Origin: Spirochaetales bacterium Spiro_09
GTDB lineage: Bacteria; Spirochaetota; Spirochaetia; Treponematales; Treponemataceae
Assembly: GCA_001604385.1 (NCBI GenBank)
Contig: LVBK01000018.1
Span: 62,001-126,000 of the forward strand
Direction: 5' to 3'
Length of the DNA: 64,000 bases
The notes under the pieces: generated by a model
What the model saw: only the letters and a program-made list of their open reading frames with translations
What the model was told of the DNA's origin: nothing
The model's database searches: none
Made by a program: the position numbers and the translations under genes
Shown here: piece after piece, positions 19,525 through 28,424 of the stretch
Numbering within the stretch: the first letter of the stretch is position 1
How the letters are laid out: each line of letters opens with the position of its first letter

Positions 19525-21057
19525 ATGAAACGTATATTATCTCACACTCTCTGGAAAACTCTTTTCGCCGCCGTTCTCGTGGCGGTTGTAGCCAGTGTCG
19601 CCATCGGGTGCGCCACAAGTCCCGCGATTGCCCCCCTCGAAAAAGAAACGGTCATCACCATTATACACACAAACGATATACACTCGCGGACCGCGCCCAA
19701 CAAGGATCAGCTGGGTTATGAGCGCATCGGCGCGGTAGTCGAGACCGCGCGCGCGTCCTCGCCCAACACCCTGGTGATTGACGCAGGCGACACCCTGCAC
19801 GGCTTGCCGATTGCCAACCTTGAAAAGGGGGCAAGCATTACCCGACTCCTGAACGCGGTCGGCTACGATTACATGACGGTCGGCAACCACGATTTCAACT
19901 ATGGACAGGAGCGACTTTTCGAGCTTCAAAAGCAGCTCGACTTCCCCATCCTTGCGGCAAATGTCTTCAAGAACGGGCAACGTCTGTTCACCGCATGGGA
20001 TCTGCGCGAAATTGGCGAGGTACGGGTCGCGGTTTTCGGCCTGGCGTCCCCTGAAACCAGCTACAAAACCGACCCAAAGGGCATCGAGGGAATCGTCTTT
20101 ACCGATCCGGTCGAGGAAGCCTCAAAGGTAGTGAAAGAAATCGGCAAGCAAGCCGACCTGATTGTGTGCATTTCGCATGTCGGCATAGACCCGTCAAGCT
20201 CGCCGACCAGCCTCGACCTCGCGGCCAAAGTGCCGGGAATTCACGTTATCATTGACGGCCACAGCCACTCGACGCTGGAACAAATACAGGCGGTAAACAC
20301 AACGTCAACGGTCATCTCGAGCGCGGGCGAATACGGAAAGGCCGTTGGACGCATCGATATCACCGTCGGTACAGACCGCCGCGTCCTGTCGGCTACCCCC
20401 CGCCTTGTCACAGCCGCCCTTCTTGATGCGAACGCGAGCAGTAAAGCGGTCAAGGCCGTACACGACGACATTGTCGCGAAACAGGCGGGCGTCCTTGACG
20501 AAAAGGCAGGGGAAACGGCCATCGCGCTCGTCGGCGCACGCGAGGTTGTGCGCACCTCGCAAAGCAACCTGGGAACCCTGATTGCAGCCTCGATGCTCGA
20601 CGTGTCAGGCGCGGACCTTGCCCTGGTGAATGGCGGCGGTATCCGCGACTCGATCCCGGTAGGACCCATTACCAAACGCCATATTTTCACCGTGCTTCCG
20701 TTCGGCAATTACGCGCAAACCATCGAAGTTACCGGTACAGACATTCTCGCAGCGCTGGAAAATGGCGTGGGCAAGCTGCCCGCACCCGACGGCCGATATC
20801 CCCATGTCGCAGGCGTCACCTTCACCGTCGATGTATCGAAGGCGCCGGGCAGCAGGGTGTCGAATGTGTTGATTGGCGGCAAGCCCCTCGAAGCGAATGC
20901 GACCTATATTCTCGCGACCGCAAATTTTCTGGTAAACGGCGGCGACGAATACACCATGTTCAGGGGAAAGAAAGTTATCAACGAGTATCCCTCGGACGCG
21001 GAAGTATTGTTGCGCTACATACAGAAGCTTGGAGTTATATCAAGCGATACGCTGTAG
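19525..21057 (+). CDS. 5'-nucleotidase/UshA-family lipoprotein
   Basis: The 510-residue lipoprotein starts at an ATG with a strong AGGAGG upstream. Its signal sequence ends in lipobox VAIGC (Cys29). The N-terminal metallophosphoesterase domain has the metal-ligand motifs HTNDIHS (from residue 48), DAGDTLHG, GNHDFNYG, CISHVG and DGHSHS. The C-terminal 5'-nucleotidase substrate domain contains LVNGGGIRDS and LPFGNYAQT. Family members hydrolyse nucleoside monophosphates, UDP-sugars or 2',3'-cyclic nucleotides outside the cytoplasm, so a role in nucleotide scavenging at the outer surface or in the periplasm is likely. It is followed by a hydrolase gene 35 bases downstream on the same strand. Confidence 0.9.
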   Translation: MKRILSHTLWKTLFAAVLVAVVASVAIGCATSPAIAPLEKETVITIIHTNDIHSRTAPNKDQLGYERIGAVVETARASSPNTLVIDAGDTLHGLPIANLEKGASITRLLNAVGYDYMTVGNHDFNYGQERLFELQKQLDFPILAANVFKNGQRLFTAWDLREIGEVRVAVFGLASPETSYKTDPKGIEGIVFTDPVEEASKVVKEIGKQADLIVCISHVGIDPSSSPTSLDLAAKVPGIHVIIDGHSHSTLEQIQAVNTTSTVISSAGEYGKAVGRIDITVGTDRRVLSATPRLVTAALLDANASSKAVKAVHDDIVAKQAGVLDEKAGETAIALVGAREVVRTSQSNLGTLIAASMLDVSGADLALVNGGGIRDSIPVGPITKRHIFTVLPFGNYAQTIEVTGTDILAALENGVGKLPAPDGRYPHVAGVTFTVDVSKAPGSRVSNVLIGGKPLEANATYILATANFLVNGGDEYTMFRGKKVINEYPSDAEVLLRYIQKLGVISSDTL

Positions 21058-21092
21058 GGCAAAAAGGGTGTACAATACCGGAGGAGGGAACT

Positions 21093-21917
21093 ATGGCTTT
21101 TTCCGTTGTAGAGCCGTACCCGAACATCCATCTCGCGATGAATGACTTCGGGAATCCTGACGGCCCGGTTATCGTAGTGAATCATGACACAATCGCCAGC
21201 ATACGGGAGGAAGAGCTTTTTTCCGTGCTGGTGGAAAACGGCATGAGGGTAATCGCCCTTGCCCGCCCCGGATACGGCGCCAGCCCGCCGCTCCTGTTCC
21301 GCTCGATAGCGCAATGGGGTCACCTGACCCATCTGTTGTTGAGCGGTATGGGAATCCGCAAGTATTTCATACTGGGGATCTCGGCGGGCTCCACCTATGC
21401 CCTGTCAATGTCGAAAAATATCGGCGCGATCCGTACCTTCATTGTCTCGGGTTACCCGGCCTTCTGCCTCAGGGAGATCAAAAAAACCTGGCCGGAGCCC
21501 TATGACTATCAAAAAACGCTCCGTGACTGGATGGTGTACGCCAAGCGGAATATCATCCCTGCGGACTTCTATCCCGGCAAAAGCGCCGCCCTGGACGACT
21601 CGGTGCAAAACCACTGTTTCGGTATTGCCTCCGATTTATTTTTACGCATCAGGAGCTGGGACTTCGACCTGCTCGATATACCCGTCCAGGTTGACCTGGT
21701 CCATTCATTTTACGACCCGGTCATCTCCTATCACTTTATGACGCAGACCAGCTCCTACCTTTTGGGCAGCAAGCTCCATCTGCTCGACTCACGGGAACAT
21801 TTTACGAAGCAGATGCTGGACGACCTGTACCGGGATTTCATTCATGAGGCGGTCGAGTATGAAAAGGCCTACGATGCGAAATATGCCATGCAAATGAAGA
21901 ATGTCAAAAAAGACTGA
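21093..21917 (+). CDS. Alpha/beta-hydrolase fold protein
   Basis: The 274-residue protein has an alpha/beta-hydrolase architecture: a strand leading to VIVVNHD, then ARPGYGASPP, and the nucleophile elbow GISAGS with the predicted catalytic Ser near residue 97. Candidate acid and histidine lie in YDPVIS and SREHFTK. There is no signal peptide, so it is probably cytoplasmic. Start ATG 21093 follows GGAGGAGGG at good spacing. It lies 35 bases after the 5'-nucleotidase gene and is convergent with the diguanylate cyclase. Substrate unknown; esterase, lactonase or C-C hydrolase activities are all possible. Confidence 0.75.
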   Translation: MAFSVVEPYPNIHLAMNDFGNPDGPVIVVNHDTIASIREEELFSVLVENGMRVIALARPGYGASPPLLFRSIAQWGHLTHLLLSGMGIRKYFILGISAGSTYALSMSKNIGAIRTFIVSGYPAFCLREIKKTWPEPYDYQKTLRDWMVYAKRNIIPADFYPGKSAALDDSVQNHCFGIASDLFLRIRSWDFDLLDIPVQVDLVHSFYDPVISYHFMTQTSSYLLGSKLHLLDSREHFTKQMLDDLYRDFIHEAVEYEKAYDAKYAMQMKNVKKD

Positions 21918-21971
21918 GGCAGAACGCCCTTGCCGGCAGAACGGGCAACGGGCGGAGCCGCCGCCATGACA

Positions 21972-23687
21972 TCAAGTCGCGGTTTGAACGCGGTTCTTCC
22001 CTGCCGCTTTCGCGGCATAGAGGGCTTCGTCCGCACGCTTGACCATGTCTTCCACATGCTTGTCCTCCGCCCGGATGCCCGCCACTCCGATGCTGACGGT
22101 GACCCGCATCGAATCGCGGCCGGTACTTCGGGCAGCTTTCTCGACCGAGGCACGGATCCGCTCCGCCATGACAAGGGCATCTTCTGTTCCGGTATCCGCG
22201 AGCAGGACGGCGAATTCCTCTCCGCCCAGACGCGCCGGGTAGTCGGTGTCGCGCACGCCCTTGCGAAGAAGCGCCGCAAGCCGCTTCAGTACCCGGTCAC
22301 CCGCATCATGGCCAAGCTGGTCATTGACCGCCTTAAAGCCGTCCAGATCGAGCATCAGAATGACGCAGGGATAACCGTACCGGCGCGCACGTCCGAACTC
22401 GCGCCGGGCATCCCGGAAGAAGGATCGCCGGTTCGGCAGTTTCGTCAGCTCGTCGGTCATTGCCTGGCGGGCCAAATCCGCATTCAGTTTCTCGATGCGG
22501 GCTTCCGTCTGCTTTCGCTCGACAAAGGAAAAGGTTGTATCGGCCAAAAAAGAGACAAGCCGCATATCATCGTCGCTGTAGGGTTCTTCCTTGTTACCCA
22601 GACCCATGACGGCCACCACCCGGCCCTGACGCAACACCGGGGCTACGGCCTCCCGGAAGACCGGGGCATGTCCTTCCGGCATACCTTTACGATCCGCAAG
22701 CGAGCTATAATCATTATGTACAAGCGGTTTTTTCTGCCTGACCGCGTCAGCCCATACGCCGGCCCGCTCAATGTCATACATGGTGTCATTGCCGGTCACA
22801 TGGCAAAAGTCGCGCAGAGTGCGGCTTGACCACACCTGCAGGGCAAGCTGTTCCTTTGACTCATCGTAAAAATGGAAAAACCCGATCTTTGACTGCGTAA
22901 TTGATTCAATCTCGTCGAGGGCGCGGCGCATCAGATCCTTGTAGTCATGATCCTGCGAGTACTCCCACAATGACAGCCGAAGGCGAATAACTGCCTCGGT
23001 TTTCTTGCGGATTGATACGTCGGAGGCAAGTTCGGCAAGCAGGCGGTTATTGACCGCAAGGGTCAGGGCAAATACCAGCACCAGATAACAGATGGCAAAG
23101 GAAAAAATGACGGCAACCTCGAGGCCGGACACATGAAAGAGGTCAAACCCCGATTCCGCCAGCACATGCAGGAGCGCACGAAGACCGCTGACCAGACTGT
23201 AGGCCCCGAGGGCGCCGCCGACAGTTCCCGCCCGCTGCCTCACCGTACGGGGAGCGAAGACAAGAATCCGCACGGCTGTTTCCCCGCTGAACCAGGCCAG
23301 AACAAGGCTGAACAACACAACCCGGAAGCGGAAGGTATCAACCTGGCTGAAACTGGCAAAGGCTACCACAACCGCAAAGACTCCAAACAGTACACTGTCA
23401 AAAAGGCGGATACTCCGCAAGCTGCAAAACTGCTCTATGCCGGTTTTAATCGACAAGACACCACCGATGAGCAGGATATTCGCCATGAAAATAACCATGC
23501 TGGACGGAATGAATACCCGCAGGGGCAGAAAGAGGGTTCCGGTAAACTGTAAAACAAAACCGAGTACCCACAGTCCTGTTCCCTGAAAACGGCCGCCGTT
23601 CTGAACACGCAATAACACGACCAGAACGACACACACTGCCGACACCAGAATGAAACCGAAATATATTGTCGGCATATCGAACGTCAC
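21972..23687 (-). CDS. Membrane GAF-GGDEF diguanylate cyclase
   Basis: The 571-residue protein has about seven hydrophobic helices in residues 1-220, a linker, a GAF-like sensor (about 250-390, with RQGRVVAVMGLG) and a C-terminal GGDEF domain (about 405-571). The active-site loop is GGEEF at 488-492 and is preceded by RDTD, exactly five residues upstream, matching the RxxD product-inhibition I-site. It should make c-di-GMP from two GTP under feedback control. The start may be GTG at 23687 (AAGGTGG upstream) or ATG at 23675. Signal unknown. Possible receptors in the window are the PilZ protein at 16416 and the GGDEF-PilZ protein at 60302. Confidence 0.9.
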   Translation of the reverse strand: MTFDMPTIYFGFILVSAVCVVLVVLLRVQNGGRFQGTGLWVLGFVLQFTGTLFLPLRVFIPSSMVIFMANILLIGGVLSIKTGIEQFCSLRSIRLFDSVLFGVFAVVVAFASFSQVDTFRFRVVLFSLVLAWFSGETAVRILVFAPRTVRQRAGTVGGALGAYSLVSGLRALLHVLAESGFDLFHVSGLEVAVIFSFAICYLVLVFALTLAVNNRLLAELASDVSIRKKTEAVIRLRLSLWEYSQDHDYKDLMRRALDEIESITQSKIGFFHFYDESKEQLALQVWSSRTLRDFCHVTGNDTMYDIERAGVWADAVRQKKPLVHNDYSSLADRKGMPEGHAPVFREAVAPVLRQGRVVAVMGLGNKEEPYSDDDMRLVSFLADTTFSFVERKQTEARIEKLNADLARQAMTDELTKLPNRRSFFRDARREFGRARRYGYPCVILMLDLDGFKAVNDQLGHDAGDRVLKRLAALLRKGVRDTDYPARLGGEEFAVLLADTGTEDALVMAERIRASVEKAARSTGRDSMRVTVSIGVAGIRAEDKHVEDMVKRADEALYAAKAAGKNRVQTAT

Positions 23688-23777
23688 GCGCTATACCACC
23701 TTTCTCCACAGCCCGAGTACTTGAAGTATAAATCCATTCCGGCGATTCCTGCAACGTCAGGGCAACACGAACGGCCC

Positions 23778-24488
23778 CTACCGACCGGCGCAGACCTCGC
23801 GGACAATCGCGTAATAGGCAAGGTCCCTCCAGAGGCCCGGAGTGGCATTCTCGTCAGTAATGCGGTATCCCGTCCGGCTCAGACGTGCGGCAAGCTTGTC
23901 GGTCTCATCAAGCACATACAGTTGATGCTCGCTTTCAATAAATGAGGCCAGCAGGGTATCAGCCTGTTGCCCGCCAATAAGCGTTTTTCGCAACACCGGC
24001 AAGAACAGACTGAATTGCCGCCCTGAAGCAGTCCATAATGCAACCGGATACGGAAGATCCTTCTCGCGTACATACGAATCATTGATAGTCAGTTTGGGAA
24101 ACGAGCTTCCGGAGTGAATGACCGGCGTTTTGATGAACACATACCGGGCAATGGCAGTATCCCGCTTGTAGGTGCGGTAGACAATTTCGACAGGACAGGT
24201 TTCAGTATCCCGGGTAACGGTACCCTTCCACTTCTTTATCTCCATACGGTCCTGATACAGCAAATCCTGGAGAAACCAGGAGGAATCAAAGGTATAATCG
24301 CTTGCGCCGCGAATAACAATATCGGTCGGGCTGGTCACCGGTAGCGCGCGGTTATAGACAATACGGCCAGTATCCGCCCCCTTGTCGGCAGGTATCGACA
24401 CGGAAGGGGAAACCTGTTGCGAAGCACAGGAATACAGAACGGTAGCGGTAATCACCAGGCACAGACATCCGGTTACGTTGTTTTTCAT
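23778..24488 (-). CDS. Small predicted lipoprotein, unknown function
   Basis: This is a 236-residue protein starting at ATG 24486-24488 behind an AGGAG site; an in-frame upstream start lacks that support. The N-terminus MKNNVTGCLC leads to lipobox VLYSC (Cys21). The mature protein has alternating beta-strand-like segments and ends in YAIVREVCAGR. I do not recognise a family. It follows another lipoprotein gene on the same strand, separated by 138 bases that contain a stable hairpin. Confidence 0.65.
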   Translation of the reverse strand: MKNNVTGCLCLVITATVLYSCASQQVSPSVSIPADKGADTGRIVYNRALPVTSPTDIVIRGASDYTFDSSWFLQDLLYQDRMEIKKWKGTVTRDTETCPVEIVYRTYKRDTAIARYVFIKTPVIHSGSSFPKLTINDSYVREKDLPYPVALWTASGRQFSLFLPVLRKTLIGGQQADTLLASFIESEHQLYVLDETDKLAARLSRTGYRITDENATPGLWRDLAYYAIVREVCAGR

Positions 24489-24531
24489 AGGGGCTCCTGT
24501 TTCTTCCATACGATGCAGCTTTTTTATAACA

Positions 24532-24582
24532 AACCGGCAACAACCCGAAAAGGTTATTGCCGGTTATTAACTTTTTTATTTT
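24532..24582 (+). terminator. Hairpin with T-rich tail between two lipoprotein genes
   Basis: AACCGGCAA (24532-24540) pairs with TTGCCGGTT (24557-24565) and is followed on the plus strand by CTTTTTTATTTT. Both flanking genes are on the minus strand, so the T-run faces the wrong way for them. It may act as a bidirectional hairpin or stop antisense transcription. Confidence 0.4.
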
Positions 24583-24626
24583 GTGTATAGCTCAAACAGA
24601 GCTACGGAACGACACTGTAACGGTTA

Positions 24627-26747
24627 CTATAAACGGGTCTTGAAAACCTGCCAGCTTGCCAACCGCTGGTTTCCGGAAGCGTATATCGGCCAGGTCCAAC
24701 TCTTTCCAAGGGTACCGATAATCGGAAGATCCTTCAAACCGATAAACGCGTTTGCATTCAGGTTGCAAAAGAAATCGAGAGTCGCATTCCCGACCAGATC
24801 GGGCGCAGTGTAGGTAATTTTCAGGGTCGCAGGAAGACCGGCCTGGGCTGATATGTCGCCAACGACTACTTTTGTAATATCCGCGCCCACACAGGCAACA
24901 ACATTCGGCGTCAGGGTGGTAATGATACCCGCGCTTGTCACGCCGCCAGGAGTCTGTGCACCGACAAAATACGTTGATTTTTTGATCGACGAAGTACTGC
25001 CGGTCCAATTCGCGTAGGGAGCCGGATACGAAATAATCCAGGCTTTTTTCCATTCAACACCATACCCGAGCCCTACCTGAAAACCGGCTCCGTACAAACC
25101 GGTAAAGGCGGCACGCAAACCGAAGCCGGTTTCCACGGGAACCGTAATGGACAGCGGCAGATTGAAATCGATGGAGGCATTCAAACTCAGGACAATCGGA
25201 CCGTAGGCAAACACCGGAAAGGTTTGCTGAAAGGGCGGCAGTGTACACAAATCCCGGTTATAGCTCAGGGTGCTATTGATATCTGTGTCTACCGAAATCA
25301 AAACCGCACCTTCGACAGAGGAGAAAACACTGCCCCATGTCGAGCTGAAGCTGCCCTTGAAGCCGAGCGCAAAGTAGGAATTGTTGAATACAACCCTGGC
25401 GGTTCCTCCACTGGCCGACACAGGAGGGGACGCAAGGTTTTGTCTGTAGAACTCGGTATATTTCGCGAAATCACTGCGGATGGCAGCTCGTTCCGACTCG
25501 TAGATACTTGCAGTCAGAACCCGGCCTTCACCAGATCCGGAAGAGGAAGAATCAATTTCATCCGAACCGAATAATACGCTCGACAAAGGCAGCACTTCGG
25601 TAAAACAGGTCGAGACATTCTGCAGCCGGGGGCAAAGATCCGGATACATTTCTTCAAGGAAGGTGCGGTTCAGGCGGGCCAATTCATCCTCTGAAAGGGA
25701 AGAAATCTGGGCAAGCACCGCATCGACACTTTCTGCCGGAATAGGCGTAGAGGAGATTCTCTGCACTGCAGGGATCAGGTCAGGACTGGACAACACCGCA
25801 TTGAGCCGTTCAACATCACCCGTTATAGCACTATATTGCGCCGTGATCGTTGCCGGAAGGGAATCGAAGAGCACGGCTGCATCCAGTCCGGTCAGAATGA
25901 ATTCATCGGTGGTAAAGGTGAATGTTTGAGGAAGAGAAGTCTCTTCAAGGTTCTCCAGCTCGCTGTCATCAATGGCACGGGCACTTCGGGAAGTTGAGGA
26001 CGAACGTACCCGCTGATACGAGCCGGTTTCCGTATCAAGGACGAAGTCTCCGGTTTGAAGTCCTGACACCATCGAGCGAACCGAGTTTGCCTGATCAGCA
26101 TACTTGCGGACAATAAAGCGCCCATTGGGGTTAATACCGATTATTCCGTTCGGATACGCGCTTCTGCTGTATTGTTCGGGAATGACCGAGAACATTGCGG
26201 TGTTCAGTGTTTCTTGTGAACTGAGAAAATTCAGATACACACTTTTTTCAAAGCCCGGCCGCTTTATAGCGGGTTGCGCATACTCGAGGTCAGGGTTTCC
26301 GTCAAAATCAATGTCGACCGTTGCGCCGCGTTCGAGTGAGAAGGATCTGCTTTCAATAATTTCTCCCCGACCCGTGTATAGGGATGCGGTAAAGGAGACG
26401 CTGTCGGCATTGACGGTCTCGATCCGCAATACGCCGAACACCGCCTGATCGGGAAGGTCGGTAAATACGGCCCGGGTTTCATCGACGATTTCTTTACTGA
26501 CTTGACCGAGGCGAACGGCAATGGTCGCATTTTGCTGAAGATGCCCTGAAGCCCCATTGTACATGAGGCTTCCGCCCATATACCCCAGTCGGGATATGTC
26601 CGCATATCCCAGAGAATTACCCAGGTCTGATTCGACTGTGCCGGAATTATTGCCGGACAAGAAAGAAGTCGAACAAGACATCAGGGCGGCCAAAACCGCA
26701 GCACATACCAGGGGTGCAGCAGACACCCTTTTTCCATTCCATTTCAT
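24627..26747 (-). CDS. Large predicted lipoprotein, unknown function
   Basis: The 706-residue product starts at an ATG behind AGGAGG. A lipoprotein signal ends in lipobox ALMSC (Cys25). The first ~200 residues contain beta-rich segments (GEIIESRSFSLERGATVDIDFDGNPD). A Ser-rich linker near 240-260 (SSSTSRSARA) follows, then a helical region, and from ~430 a strongly beta-stranded C-terminal half with aromatic segments and Gly-rich strands (GFGLRAAFTGLYGAGFQVGLGYG), as in outer-membrane-associated proteins. No family recognised. It is divergent from the methyltransferase gene and probably has its own promoter. Confidence 0.7.
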   Translation of the reverse strand: MKWNGKRVSAAPLVCAAVLAALMSCSTSFLSGNNSGTVESDLGNSLGYADISRLGYMGGSLMYNGASGHLQQNATIAVRLGQVSKEIVDETRAVFTDLPDQAVFGVLRIETVNADSVSFTASLYTGRGEIIESRSFSLERGATVDIDFDGNPDLEYAQPAIKRPGFEKSVYLNFLSSQETLNTAMFSVIPEQYSRSAYPNGIIGINPNGRFIVRKYADQANSVRSMVSGLQTGDFVLDTETGSYQRVRSSSTSRSARAIDDSELENLEETSLPQTFTFTTDEFILTGLDAAVLFDSLPATITAQYSAITGDVERLNAVLSSPDLIPAVQRISSTPIPAESVDAVLAQISSLSEDELARLNRTFLEEMYPDLCPRLQNVSTCFTEVLPLSSVLFGSDEIDSSSSGSGEGRVLTASIYESERAAIRSDFAKYTEFYRQNLASPPVSASGGTARVVFNNSYFALGFKGSFSSTWGSVFSSVEGAVLISVDTDINSTLSYNRDLCTLPPFQQTFPVFAYGPIVLSLNASIDFNLPLSITVPVETGFGLRAAFTGLYGAGFQVGLGYGVEWKKAWIISYPAPYANWTGSTSSIKKSTYFVGAQTPGGVTSAGIITTLTPNVVACVGADITKVVVGDISAQAGLPATLKITYTAPDLVGNATLDFFCNLNANAFIGLKDLPIIGTLGKSWTWPIYASGNQRLASWQVFKTRL

Positions 26748-26836
26748 CTTTTTCCTCCTGTTAACAATTTCTGTGTTGTATTATTGTAAAAGCGGTTTTT
26801 TTCAGGAGTCAAAAGACATAATGGAGATATTTACAA

Positions 26837-26873
26837 AAAGAACCGTGGTTCTTTAAAAAAGAACCGCGGTTCT
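26837..26873. promoter_or_regulatory. Two tandem palindromes, candidate operator
   Basis: AAAGAACCGTGGTTCTTT (26837-26854) is palindromic except for its two central bases, and AGAACCGCGGTTCT (26860-26873) is a perfect palindrome. They share AGAACCG/CGGTTCT half-sites. Their centres are 21 bases apart, about two helical turns, so two dimers would sit on the same DNA face. The pair lies between the divergent lipoprotein and methyltransferase genes, ending 40 bases before the latter's start. Confidence 0.6.
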
Positions 26874-26913
26874 CCCTCAGATAACCGGGGCACAAAAACA
26901 TAAAGGATACAAA

Positions 26914-27711
26914 ATGAGCATGAATTACATTCGATCTAACAAGGAAGCATGGGAAGAGGCCTTCGAAAACAGACAGGAAGGATGGGGTGAAGACATAGTG
27001 AGCCGCGTCAAAGGGGAACACCTTCCGTTTTTTGAACAGGAAATGGTCGCCATACTGGACCGCCTGACACTGAAGGGTGCGCAGGTCGCACAATTTTGCT
27101 GCAACAATGGAAGAGAATTGTTATCGCTCGTGCATGCGGGAGCGGCTGGGGGAACCGGCTTCGATATTGCTGAAAACCAGATAGCCTTTGCGAATTCCCG
27201 CGCGCGGGAACTGGAATGCCCCTGCCGGTTTATAGCGGCGAATATTCTTGATCTGGGCGATGAATACACCGAATGCTTTGACCTTGCCATTATCACAATC
27301 GGAGCCCTGTGCTGGTTTAAGGATTTACCGACCTTTTTTGCCGTTGTCTCCCGCTCGCTAAAAAAAGGCGGGAAGCTGATAATCAACGAACAGCACCCCG
27401 TCACCAACATGCTCGGAGCGCCGGGAGAACCGGGATACGAGGAGAGCAGGCCGGCAAGCTGTGTACATTCATATTTTGACAAGGAATGGATCGAAGAGGA
27501 CGGGATGTATTACCTGACCGGCAAGTCATACAAATCGAAGCCCTTTATCAATTATACCCATTCCCTGTCGGAGATTATTGGCAGTATGTGCGCGAAGGGT
27601 CTTGTCATCACTGATCTGAAGGAATTTGACTATGACATCTCCGGTATGTTCGCGCATCTTGACCGGAAGGGTATTCCCCTTTCGTGCATTATACAGGCGG
27701 AAAAGCGGTAA
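26914..27711 (+). CDS. Class I SAM-dependent methyltransferase
   Basis: The 265-residue protein has a Rossmann methyltransferase fold. Motif I is the atypical AQFCCNNGRELL, followed by GFDIAENQI, the adenine-contact region FIAANILDL, motif IV-like CFDLAIITIG and post-motif LKKGGKLIINEQHP. The order matches small-molecule methyltransferases of the Methyltransf_11/25 type. No signal or membrane segment; cytoplasmic. ATG at 26914 follows AAGGAT. The double palindrome upstream suggests control by a dedicated repressor, possibly in response to the substrate. Substrate unknown. Confidence 0.75.
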   Translation: MSMNYIRSNKEAWEEAFENRQEGWGEDIVSRVKGEHLPFFEQEMVAILDRLTLKGAQVAQFCCNNGRELLSLVHAGAAGGTGFDIAENQIAFANSRARELECPCRFIAANILDLGDEYTECFDLAIITIGALCWFKDLPTFFAVVSRSLKKGGKLIINEQHPVTNMLGAPGEPGYEESRPASCVHSYFDKEWIEEDGMYYLTGKSYKSKPFINYTHSLSEIIGSMCAKGLVITDLKEFDYDISGMFAHLDRKGIPLSCIIQAEKR

Positions 27712-27731
27712 GGCCTTTTCACCCTTGTCAA

Positions 27732-27760
27732 TTGCCTTGGTCGCGCCAAAACGCTATACT
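27732..27760 (+). promoter_or_regulatory. Predicted sigma70 promoter of pyrE
   Basis: TTGCCT (27732-27737), a 17-base spacer and TATACT (27755-27760) lie 33 bases before the pyrE ATG, with GGAGG in the leader. Confidence 0.5.
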
Positions 27761-27792
27761 GGGCCAACCTAACACCGGTGGAGGATCTTCCC

Positions 27793-28392
27793 ATGTCGAA
27801 TGTTGTTTCCATTTTAACCGAATGCAAGGCCATGCTCTCCGGCCACTTTTTACTGTCCTCGGGTAAACACTCGTCACAGTATTTTCAGTGCGCACGGCTC
27901 CTGCAGTATCCGGACAAGGCAGCGGCCGTTATCGGGGCAGTCGCCGACCGCATACGCGCGGATATTACATCGGGAAAACTTGCCGCAGATTCCGTGATCG
28001 GGCCTGCCATGGGAGGGATCGTGGTGGCCTACGAACTGGGCCGACAGCTCTCGCTGCCCGCCTTTTTCACCGAACGCAACGATGACGGCATCATGAGCCT
28101 GCGCCGCGGATTTGAAATACGAAGCGGCGAGAAGATAATCATTGCCGAGGACGTGGTAACGACCGGAAAGTCGACCCTCGAAACCGCCGAACAAATCCGC
28201 GCGATGGGCGGCGAGGTTGTGGCCTCCATCTGCATTGTAGACCGCAGGCCCGCGGACGCGGCAGATCCCTTTCCCTGGCCGCTCTATGCGGCACTTCGCC
28301 AGCCGGCCGTTCTCTGGGATGCCGACGCATGCGAACTGTGCAAGGAAGGAAAAACCCAGGCTGTAAAACCTGGTTCCCGAAAAGTATTCTAA
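27793..28392 (+). CDS. pyrE: Orotate phosphoribosyltransferase
   Basis: This 199-residue enzyme converts orotate plus PRPP into OMP, step five of pyrimidine synthesis. Family features are FLLSSGKHSSQYFQCARLL near the N-terminus, VIGPAMGGIVVAYELGR in the middle, and the PRPP-binding signature IIIAEDVVTTGKST. The ATG at 27793 is chosen over the GTG at 27778 because GGAGG (27780-27784) sits 8 bases upstream of it. The C-terminal ACELCKEGKTQAVKPGSRK tail is typical of this bacterial PyrE subgroup. The other pyrimidine genes seen here, pyrK-pyrD, lie 34 kb away, so the pathway is not in one operon. Confidence 0.93.
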   Translation: MSNVVSILTECKAMLSGHFLLSSGKHSSQYFQCARLLQYPDKAAAVIGAVADRIRADITSGKLAADSVIGPAMGGIVVAYELGRQLSLPAFFTERNDDGIMSLRRGFEIRSGEKIIIAEDVVTTGKSTLETAEQIRAMGGEVVASICIVDRRPADAADPFPWPLYAALRQPAVLWDADACELCKEGKTQAVKPGSRKVF

Positions 28393-28424
28393 CCCGGGAA
28401 AGCGACCTGTAGGCGTACGCAGAC

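Noticed and set aside
28353-28376. Terminator hairpin at the end of pyrE
   Set aside because: CCAGG/CCTGG pairing lies within the last codons and is not followed by a T-run.
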